DNA of 64,000 nucleotides, taken from positions 7,008,001 through 7,072,000 of the forward strand of contig NC_088317.1 in assembly GCF_910592395.1 (NCBI RefSeq), in the 5' to 3' direction. The position numbers and the translations under genes were made by a program. The notes below the pieces were generated by a model, which did no database searches, was not told where the DNA came from, and worked only from the letters and a program-made list of their open reading frames with translations. The stretch's first letter is position 1. Every line of letters starts with the position of its first letter. Shown in pieces: positions 1 through 8,296 of this stretch. The DNA comes from Lineus longissimus (Eukaryota; Nemertea; Pilidiophora; Heteronemertea; Lineidae).

Positions 1-294
1 TGCAATAAACAAAAGATTTACGATTATGTTTGCTCTGTGGAAGTGATGTAGAAAATGAAATCCATTTCTGTATGCAATAAACAAAAGATTTACGATTATG
101 TTTGCTCTGTGGAAGTGATGAGTAGAAAATGAAATCCATTTCTGTATGCAATAAACAAAAGATTTACGATTATGTTTGCTCTGTGGAAGTGATGAGTAGA
201 AAATGAAATCCATTTCTGTATGCAATAAACAAAAGATTTACGATTATGTTTGCTCTGTGGAAGTGATGAGTAGAAAATGAAATCCATTTCTGTA
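1..294. repeat. Minisatellite, 4 units of 72-74 bp
   Basis: Four head-to-tail copies begin TGCAATAAAC at 1, 73, 147 and 221. The first unit is 72 bp; the others are 74 bp because they read GATGAGTAG where the first has GATGTAG. The array probably continues left of the window. Open frames across it are only by-products of the repeat. Confidence 0.95.
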
Positions 295-830
295 TGCAAT
301 GTACAAAATATGCAAGAACTCGCACGGATTACCTAAAATCCATTGATACATAGATTTACAGGGATTGTCAGATTTAGAAAAACTTTGTATGAGGGGATAC
401 CACATACACCACTGCACACTCAATATGATATGGATCATTGGCATATCTAGTCGAAATCACCTATAACACTACTTCTCATTTGGGGCCGCTCATTTTCACA
501 ATACTAGTATTTGACCCTAGCTTTACTACTTTACTATCAATGTGACAAACGGACAAATATCAATACTGTGTTCGCAATATAATTGTACACATTAATGGGG
601 CCGCATTATTATGCTGAATTTATTGTTCTCCTAATAAGGTTTCTTTAAATGACAATAATGATCATAGTAATAGGTATTGGAGCAGAATATTACATGCAGG
701 GTGAAAGAACCAATTTAGTTCCGTTATCATATATACATGTATAGGTGGATAAAGTTAGAAAATGAAATAGTGCAGATCAGATAATAATGATGACAATAAC
801 GATAATATAAAATATATCAAGTCAAAATAT
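295..830. other. AT-rich spacer, nothing recognised
   Basis: No convincing open frame, splice pattern or repeat was seen. The stretch is AT-rich with several ATAATGATGA-like runs near its right end. Confidence 0.6.
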
Positions 831-1436
831 CAGTCTCTCAGTAGTGTGAATTGGTGATATCTAGTCAGGCTTTCATCGTGTTACCCTTAATTACGCAATA
901 AGAGATGTCACAGTCTGTCAGTAGTGTGAATTAGTGATATCTAGTCAGGCCTTCATCGTACGTGTCACCCTTAATTACGCAATTAGAGATGTCACAGTCT
1001 GTCAGTAGTGTGAATTGGTGATATCTAGTCAGGCCTTCATCGTGTTACCCTTAATTACGCAATAAGAGATGTCACAGTCTCTCAGTAGTGTGAATTGGTG
1101 ATATCTAGTCAGGCCTTCATCGTACGTGTCACCCTTAATTACGCAATTAGAGATGTCACAGTCTCTCAGTAGTGTGAATTGGTGATATCTAGTCAGGCCT
1201 TCATCGTGTTACCCTTAATTACGCAATAAGAGATGTCACAGTCTCTCAGTAGTGTGAATTGGTGATATCTAGTCAGGCCTTCATCGTGTCACCCTTAATT
1301 ACGCAATTAGAGATGTCACAGTCTCTCAGTAGTGTGAATTGTTGATATCTAGTCAGGCCTTCATCGTGTCACCCTTAATTACGCAATTAGAGATGTCACA
1401 GTCTGTCAGTAGTGTGAATTGGTGATATCTAGTCTC
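831..1436. repeat. Minisatellite with 80/84-bp higher-order structure
   Basis: Units starting CAGTCT lie at 831, 911, 995, 1075, 1159, 1239, 1319 and 1399 (last one partial), so the spacings are 80, 84, 80, 84, 80, 80, 80. The 84-bp units carry an extra four bases (CGTACGTGTC in place of CGTGTT/CGTGTC). The left part therefore alternates two unit types as a 164-bp dimer. Confidence 0.95.
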
Positions 1437-1723
1437 TAACCCTCATCCGTTCACATGGCACAGGACCCGGACACTTTTTCCAGGGGGACATTTTCTACTT
1501 CTACACCCCCGGCAGCCGCTTTCAAAAGTCAGTCATTGAGCTCCACAAGCAAGCCGCCTCATATGTGACAGAGGATAGCGACATGAAGGCCGTAAGGGTC
1601 AAGGTCATGGGCTCCAAGACGCCATGGACGCACAAGATTCCCGTCGTTGGTGAGAAGATGGAGAGTCGACGAGCATGTACTAGAGGCATGACAAATTTTT
1701 TGACCAAGTTTTGTCAATTTCTA
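1433..1723 (+). other. Open frame without start codon, unrecognised
   Basis: A 97-codon frame runs from just after a TAG at 1430 to a TGA at 1724. Its middle looks like real protein, with short pieces such as FYFYTPGSRF and VRVKVMGSKTPW. There is no Met near the beginning, so it could be an exon or a transposon fragment. I do not recognise the family. It lies on the same strand as the MULE gene about 340 bp downstream. Part of its 5' end (CGGACACTTTTTCCAG) recurs near 43200, which suggests mobile DNA. Confidence 0.25.
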
Positions 1724-1875
1724 TGATTGACAAAAGATTAATAAACCTTTGTCATGTAATTAAAGTGATTATGTAATGGGGGTAAAGATCCAATAGAGCA
1801 TCCAATTGTCCTTGATCTCGTTGTTAATTGATATAATTAACTTTCACCCAAAAGGCTAATTAACGGCACCCTCAT

Positions 1876-1978
1876 TTTGAGATGATGTTCATCTGATCAC
1901 ATACGCAGGTTATGAAGAGAAAAGTGAGATTTTGAGATGGTGTTCATCTCATTAGGCCCATCAGCCAGGTGTATAAAA
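1876..1978 (+). promoter_or_regulatory. Candidate promoter of the MULE gene (TATA box)
   Basis: TATAAAA at 1972-1978 lies 82 bp upstream of the ATG at 2060, leaving room for initiation near 2003. Just upstream, TTTTGAGATG(A/G)TGTTCATCT occurs twice (about 1876 and 1931) as a direct repeat. The TATA box argues against the earlier in-frame ATG at 1937, which would lie upstream of the transcription start. Confidence 0.45.
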
Positions 1979-2059
1979 GGCCAGGTTGCTGAAGGCCTAT
2001 CATTCAAAGTCCTCGACCTCTGGCAATACCACAAGACTCACGATTCAAGAAGCAACAAG

Positions 2060-4042
2060 ATGATGTTCGGACAAGACCTTCACGAATGCATTGCCTGCCA
2101 GGAGCCAGTTCGAAAGAGACAGGAAGGTTTGCTCTGTGACGGATGCAATCGTTGGCAGCATCGGACCTGCGGGACAGGGATCAGCCGAGAGAGATACAGA
2201 ACAGCCGTGAAAGAGGGAATAGACATCGAATGGAAATGCCTTCCTTGCCGACTTGAAGTGACACCAGGCCGCCGACCATTAGCAGAAAGTAGCCGTTTGT
2301 CCCTGTCCCTGCTGAACGTCGAGCCCATGGAGATTTCACTGGAGATGCCCAGCCGAGATGCCCAGCAAGAGACAGATGCCGACACAGCTCAGTCAGCCTG
2401 CCAGGACAAGACGCCACCCACACCAGATGAGATGCAGCAAGCAGTAGATGAGTACTTCGCCGAGAGAGACGACCCGCAGCCCTTCACAGACCAAGAGATT
2501 CGTGATGAGCTTGACATCTACTTTGCTGAGATGCGCGCCGATGAGTCCCATGACCCTACCCTGGGGGAATACCAGATCCCGTCTATTGTAGAAGAGTCCT
2601 CCATGGAAGACACGACCATCCGGCCATACGAAGACGAATCCGTTGCCGCTAGGAAATACCAGATCATCACTGTTGGGTCCCAGAAGGGTAAAGAGAAACT
2701 GGCGGACAGCAATGGCTACACATACTGCGTGAAGACCAAGAGGGCCAACGGCAACCGGACGTGGACCTGTAGCGTCAGAAACAAGACAATGTGGTGCAAG
2801 GCGACGGTCCTCCAGAAAGGCGCAAGTTTCACCCGTGGTAGCCAGGCGCACATCCATCCAGGGAAACTCGGGGCTGCCCTGGCTACGTCAGTATCCGCTC
2901 AAGTAAAGAAGACTGCCGCACGTGAGATTTTCACCTCAGCCGCCGAGATCGTGAATAAAGTGATGCTCGATGAAGGGATCCAGGACACCTCCCAGCCGCT
3001 GGAAGCCCTGCCGAAGCCAGTTGATCTCGCCAGAGCCGCAAACTATCACCGACAGAAGATGAGACCAGCCGAGCCACGTGACCTGGATTTCGAGATCGAC
3101 TACTCGCATATCCCAGATGACTTCCTAAGAAGAGATGTACATGTCGGGAGTAAACGCCACCTCGTTTTTGCCACAGACAAGATGTTGCGCCTACTCTCCA
3201 GAGCTAAGACGTGGTATACGGACGGCACTTTCAAGGTTGTGAACGTCCCTTTCACCCAGCTGATGTCTATCAACGCATTCGTTAGGAGCGGCGAACACAT
3301 CAAACAGGTGCCCCTCGTCTTCGTATTGATGTCCGGGCGACGAAAGAAAGACTACCGTCGAGTTCTACGAGTCATCAAAGACCTGACCGTAACGCAACGT
3401 GTCGAGGAAGTCGTCCTCGATTTCGAGAAGGCAGCGTGGAACGCCATTCGGGCCGTCTTCGGAAACGTCAAGATACGGGGATGCGCGTTCCATTGGGCCC
3501 AGTGCATCTGGCGAAAGATACAGGACATTGGTTTGGCACCAGCCTACAAGAACGACAATGCGACGCACAAGATCTGCCGCCAGCTTCTCGCTCTGCCGTA
3601 TCTGCCAGCCGAGTTCATCCCGCAAATCTTCGCCCGCCTGGAACAGAAAGCCACGACCGACTCATTACAACGCCTTACCACGTACATTCGCCGCCAGTGG
3701 ATCGATTGCCACCTACTGAAGCCAGCTACCTGGAGCGTCTTCATGCAGCCCGTCAGGACCAACAACGACGTTGAGGGATGGCATGGAGCCCTCAATCGCC
3801 ACGCCAGTCGGGGAAACCTGTCCTTCTACCTGATGGTGCGACTTCTGGTGGAACAGGCCAATCTCGTGAACATACAGGTGCGACTCGTGTCCGATAAGAA
3901 GCTCAAACGGAGGCAACGAAAGCAGTACCGAAGAAACCAAGCAAAGATCGCCGCCGCATGGAACGATTTCAACAACGGGACCAAGTCGGCACTCGCTCTC
4001 CTGCGCACGTGTTCGCACCTTGTTGCGCCAAACATCGAATAG
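2060..4042 (+). CDS. Mutator-like (MULE) transposase with PHD finger and FLYWCH domain
   Basis: A single uninterrupted exon encodes 660 aa from the ATG at 2060; an in-frame ATG at 1937 would add 41 residues. Residues about 10-63 form a C4HC3 PHD finger (CIAC, CDGC, H34, C37, C60, C63). Residues about 198-265 look like a FLYWCH zinc finger. Residues about 383-575 are a MULE-type DDE core: TDGTF (first Asp), VLDFEKAAW (second Asp), CAFHWAQ, and NNDVEGWH (catalytic Glu). This order matches animal Mutator-superfamily transposases of the Phantom/MULE-F kind, with an added PHD domain. The enzyme would bind element ends and cut and paste DNA in the nucleus. No stop or frameshift is present and GC content is higher than the surroundings, so the gene is young, active or domesticated. 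I could not define terminal inverted repeats. Confidence 0.85.
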   Translation: MMFGQDLHECIACQEPVRKRQEGLLCDGCNRWQHRTCGTGISRERYRTAVKEGIDIEWKCLPCRLEVTPGRRPLAESSRLSLSLLNVEPMEISLEMPSRDAQQETDADTAQSACQDKTPPTPDEMQQAVDEYFAERDDPQPFTDQEIRDELDIYFAEMRADESHDPTLGEYQIPSIVEESSMEDTTIRPYEDESVAARKYQIITVGSQKGKEKLADSNGYTYCVKTKRANGNRTWTCSVRNKTMWCKATVLQKGASFTRGSQAHIHPGKLGAALATSVSAQVKKTAAREIFTSAAEIVNKVMLDEGIQDTSQPLEALPKPVDLARAANYHRQKMRPAEPRDLDFEIDYSHIPDDFLRRDVHVGSKRHLVFATDKMLRLLSRAKTWYTDGTFKVVNVPFTQLMSINAFVRSGEHIKQVPLVFVLMSGRRKKDYRRVLRVIKDLTVTQRVEEVVLDFEKAAWNAIRAVFGNVKIRGCAFHWAQCIWRKIQDIGLAPAYKNDNATHKICRQLLALPYLPAEFIPQIFARLEQKATTDSLQRLTTYIRRQWIDCHLLKPATWSVFMQPVRTNNDVEGWHGALNRHASRGNLSFYLMVRLLVEQANLVNIQVRLVSDKKLKRRQRKQYRRNQAKIAAAWNDFNNGTKSALALLRTCSHLVAPNIE

Positions 4043-4195
4043 ACATTCGTGAATATTGCATTTATTTTTACATGATTTTAAAAACTTGTAAATACACGTT
4101 TGTTCGTAATTCATTTTAAATACTTGTAAATACTTGTAAATACTAATTGTACATCTTGTAAATAGTCATAGGCATACCTATGTTTGTTGCTTAAT

Positions 4196-4201
4196 AATAA
4201 A
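4196..4201 (+). terminator. Poly(A) signal AATAAA after the MULE gene
   Basis: AATAAA lies 154 bp after the stop codon in an AT-rich 3' flank holding several ACTTGTAAATA repeats. It is the first clear polyadenylation signal downstream of the transposase. The rest of 4043-4560 shows no gene. Confidence 0.55.
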
Positions 4202-4560
4202 GAGACATCAAAGTAGGCTATTTCTTGAGTTGTTCGCTTTTAAGCCCATCCTGAGGATTATTCCATAAGTGTCGCGGACAACCTTTGATACTTCGTTCTG
4301 ATTAGCTCAGATCCTTCCCGCCATCTCATTATTATTCCCAGGTCCACGTGACCCATGTAACTTCCTTGTTCAATAAAGTAGTCAGATAGCATTTAAAATT
4401 TACAGTACACACTTCGTTGATTCCTTCTTTATCCGAACCCTATTTCCACGTGCTTAAGCACAATAAGTGAGTGTACTCCCTTCCCCTATTTTATAGTACT
4501 ATCCAGCTATCCAGTACACTTGCCATACAGGCATACGCCTTAACCATTGTTAATGAAGGC

Positions 4561-4699
4561 GGGGACGTTTTGGATAGGGGACGTTTTGGTCCGGGGACGT
4601 TTTCCCGTACCCGGGGACGTTTTGGTAAGGGGACGTTTTGGACTGGGGACGTTTTAACTGGTAAGCGTTTGAAATATCGAGAGGCGGAGTATATATAAA
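4561..4699 (+). promoter_or_regulatory. Six phased GGGGACGTTTT motifs upstream of a TATA box
   Basis: GGGGACGTTTT starts at 4561, 4577, 4593, 4613, 4629 and 4645, giving spacings of 16, 16, 20, 16, 16. A TATATATAAA box follows at 4690-4699, about 35 bp after the last motif. This looks like an arrayed binding-site promoter, or equally the repeat-rich end of a DNA transposon. No clear gene starts downstream. Confidence 0.5.
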
Positions 4700-6119
4700 G
4701 GCTATTTTAAACCACAGATTACATCAGGGTGACCCTATAGGGTACCAACGTATCTGGCAAAGGGTCTTTGGGCTCTAGCTATAGTAGCATGTCTAGTCTA
4801 TGCTGATCAGGAAGTATGTATTGTAATGTATACTAGTAAATCATAATGAACATTCGGCAAGAAAAATACCTTCAAAATGGGTGTAAAATACTCCGCAACT
4901 CCAAGTGCAGTTCCCTTTACAGAGTTTACAATATTCTGCATTGCCATTGTCACCTCGATTTGGTACTATTTCTTGTATTTTGGGTAAAAATCACGGAAAA
5001 AGCTGGAAATTTTCTGAAACACGAAGTTTACTTGGCGACGTCTATTTTCAAATTAAGAATTAAAAATGGACAGAGATGAAATATAAATCATTGAAATTAT
5101 CGATAAATTTACCACAGAAGACATTTTAACGAACAGATCAGACTAAGAAAATACATCTAAAATGTCTTTCGGTAATATAGCCATCAGAATAGTAGAACAG
5201 AGAAGAAAACGTAGATTTAATTAGCCACCCAGACCATTTTTCGTGAACTCACTGTGCGATAGGCGGCGTTGATCGTTTTGACACATTTCATCTATTTTTG
5301 CGGAAAAAACTTATCATACATGTCATATCTATGATGAATTGATAATAATGTGATTGGTATGATTATATATTGAAACTTTAGAAACTATAGATTCACGTGA
5401 GAGCGAAATATTCGTAAAGTTTCTCAATTGGAGTATGCAAAACAGAAAAAAAGCTGAAGAATTTTCGGCTAAAAATATTTTGCGCCACACATACAGCCAT
5501 ACAGGGTGACTCAAAAATAGAACTGCAGTAACTCTGTGAACATCAAAAACGTCCGAGGCCAGTCTTTTCAACATATTCAACTTTGAGCCAACACTGTGTA
5601 TGATCTAAGTATAGCGTAATCATCTGCATTACCAATGCCATCGGTGGTGGTGGTGGTGGTGCCAGTCACTCACTGACTGGTGCTGCACCTGTGCTGTGGC
5701 TCTGAACATTTTCTGTTGACAGTAATATTTTTTGCCTTTGGCTTGGCTTGGGACTTGGGAGGGTATTTATTTCATATTAATACATTGGCCACGTATGCTT
5801 ATGTAGCCCATCCTGTTGTTTCCATTTTTATGTCAATAACTTAGGCTGTGTCGATGCAGGCTAACAATAAACATACATACTTGTATCACTTTCACTTTCA
5901 ATAGACATTATGCGTTAATAATTGTAAACACTCGGCCTCATTTTCTCCTGACTCTGAACTGCCCGGCTTCACGGCAAAACGCATTGCGTCAATTCACCTG
6001 CAGAAAACCTATCTAAGATGCTCCCTCGCGAGTGATAAGCATTTCCACCAGCTTATCGTGTTGTATCATTATTTAATTTATCACAATATATGTGTAACAT
6101 CCCAAAAGTGTATGGCACT
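4700..6119. other. Intergenic AT-rich DNA
   Basis: No gene is supported. The small open frames here lack splice support or recognisable motifs. A short (GGT)n run lies at about 5645-5661 and an isolated AATAAA at about 5873. Confidence 0.55.
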
Positions 6120-6122
6120 TTA

Positions 6123-6523
6123 GGGCACGCAAAAAAATTTAAATGTTTATCGTCCCCGTGCGACCCAATTTTTGGCGCCGCACGAAAAAAATGTTTATCT
6201 TTTATTTTGAATTTTCCGCGTAAATCGCAGCGCCGCCACCCGGGAAATTTGTAAACTACGCTTTCGTAGGTACTTCAACAATGATCACTCTATTTGCACA
6301 GGCCTAAATACTTAGCATGCTATGCTATAGTCGATAGTAATACCTCATGGTGCCATACAGGGCCTGTGTACAGTGGTTGTAAGGGAATCGGGACTCAACG
6401 ATGGCCTGAACCTGACCTTTCATGTGTAAAAAGTAATAAAAGATAAAAATAAAATATGCCCCCCCCCGATGCAATTTTCAACTACCCTTCGGACGATAAA
6501 CATTTTTTTATTTTTGCTTGCCC
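6123..6523. mobile_element. PIF/Harbinger-like MITE with TTA target duplication
   Basis: The left end GGGCACGCAAAAAAATTTAA and the inverted right end share about 33 bp, including ATGTTTATCGTCC. TTA flanks both ends (6120-6122 and 6524-6526), and the ends begin GGGC. A 3-bp TWA-type duplication with GGGC ends is typical of PIF/Harbinger derivatives. The 401-bp interior has no coding capacity. Confidence 0.6.
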
Positions 6524-6526
6524 TTA

Positions 6527-6904
6527 CCTTGTAGTTGTAGAAGAAAAATGACACAAGTGAAATATTTTTTTAGCGGACGAGCAAAGACAGGGCCATATGC
6601 TATCAAGTGTGCACTGCAGGCCAATCCTCGCCATGCATCAATGTTATCAATTCATGAGGACCAACACTTCGGGCAGCAGACATCACATGATCGGTAATGG
6701 CGCTGAACTGTTTTCGTCCGCTAATGTTTTGTTTCATTTAATGCCGATTTTCTGATCAAATGATTAATAGAGTTTACAGGTATTAAGTGATAAATAGAGA
6801 ACAGAATAAACTGGTTGAAGTACTTACATTAGTAAGGAAACACTGTAAATTGCAAAGTTTGGAGGCGGTGTAGAATTTCGACTCTTTTTCTTTAGAGAAC
6901 TGGG
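6527..6904. other. Spacer between two MITEs
   Basis: No open frame, repeat or RNA gene is visible here. Confidence 0.5.
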
Positions 6905-6908
6905 TAGT

Positions 6909-7478
6909 CTGGCCGAATCGGTAGATGTCGTCCTGGGTATACCTAAACATTCCCCAGGACCAACCTGGGTAATCCTAGTAAAAGTTACCCAGGATCATCC
7001 TGGGTAACTTTTGGACACTAAACAATACCCAGTTTGAAATTCGTGCATTATTTCAACCTGCGGGCGAGGTTGAAATTGGTATGTTTTCAGTCCAGCAAGA
7101 GACAAAATCATGTGCTCTGGCGACATTCATGACATTGATCTGTTTTGCCCCCTCGCAGAGTTAAAATTCACCATTCACGACTTCAATCAATTTCTTTTTA
7201 ATTTCTCTGCCTTAAGATACGAAATTGGCCTCTCTAAATGATGGGATTGATGCTAAATATGCTTTTAAACCATCAACAAAAACTTTGTCAGCCATTTCAA
7301 TAAATGTCATAAATTCGTGCACTGCAAAAAGCCAATGTACCGTTTTCAAGAACCTCGCCCGCAGGTTGAAAAAATGCGCGAATTTCAAACTGGGTAATGT
7401 TTAGTGTCCAATAAATTACCCAGGACGATTCTGGGTAATGTTTATGTATACCCAGGATGACATCTACCAATTCGGCAG
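6909..7478. mobile_element. Long-TIR MITE (about 150-bp inverted ends)
   Basis: The first about 155 bp (GCCGAATCGGTAGATG at 6912 onward) recur inverted at about 7345-7478. The arms share CCTGGGTATAC, ACCCAGTTTGAAATTCG and CAACCTGCGGGCGAGGTT. TAGTCTG lies directly outside both ends (6905-6911 and 7479-7485), so the target duplication is TAGT or TAGTCTG depending on where the end is placed. The short interior carries no open frame of note, so the element is non-autonomous. Confidence 0.75.
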
Positions 7479-7485
7479 TAGTCTG

Positions 7486-8289
7486 GGTATTTTCAAAATG
7501 GTGGTCAAATGTTTACAATTATTAACGCATCATGTCTATTGTCATTCGTACTTGATTTGAGGATTAGAAATAGAATGAAATGTTTTTGCTTTGGCTTGGT
7601 TATATTCATACATGGGCCACTTGAAGGAATGGGCAGCTTTTTATTGCAATTTGCAGTATGTTTGTTCTTCTTCTGGTTCATCAGTAAACTATTTTTCTAA
7701 ACATGTTTGATGCTCTTTCAATTTCGTTTCGTCTCTCAGTAGAAAAACACGTTATTTGATATTTTTATCATTTGATATTTTTGATATATACTCGATGATT
7801 TTCTATGGCCAAGCCATAGAAAATCATCTCGTGCTGATCCAGTGACTCAGACCAGTGACTCAGTCTTTTTTTTTGTTGATTGTTCTTTAATCTTAAACAT
7901 TTCATACTAAAATTACCCTTTTCTACTATCTTGGGCCCCCCCTCCCCCCCCTACAGCTGCAGTATTAACTACCTCCTTCACAACTTATAACCCATACATG
8001 TAATTTAGATAGAACAGGGCTTTAAAAACTCCTTACTTCGATGTTAAAACTTCAGCTGAAGCACAATTAGAACATGGTAAACACTAGTAATCTCTCGTCG
8101 AAAATTTGACAAGTTTCAGAAATTTTATTGAATGTCGGACATCTGACTGATAAGGAACCGGGCTACGATGCACCCTAGCTTGCAGGATGTTCAGAAATCT
8201 CACCGAATGTTACTATTTACTATTCACAGGTTCCACTGAATATGTTTTTTAATGGATATTTAATAGATATTTCCATTTTGTTTCGACAG
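7486..8289. other. Region upstream of GPALPP1
   Basis: This stretch is AT-rich and holds no supported gene. It probably contains the first (non-coding) exon, promoter or first intron of GPALPP1, because a splice acceptor (TTTCGACAG, ending at 8289) sits 7 bp before the ATG. I could not place the transcription start. Confidence 0.45.
7794..7828. repeat. Perfect 16-bp palindrome with 3-nt loop
   Basis: GATGATTTTCTATGGC at 7794-7809 pairs exactly with GCCATAGAAAATCATC at 7813-7828 around the loop CAA. A duplicated CCAGTGACTCAG follows at about 7840-7865. Confidence 0.85.
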
Positions 8290-8296
8290 GAAATAG

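Noticed and set aside
831-1436. CRISPR-like direct repeats
   Set aside because: Whole units are repeated without unique spacers, and the genome is clearly animal.
2393-2857. Reverse-strand frames opposite the MULE gene
   Set aside because: They overlap a well-supported coding exon, have no motif, and reflect GC-rich codon use.
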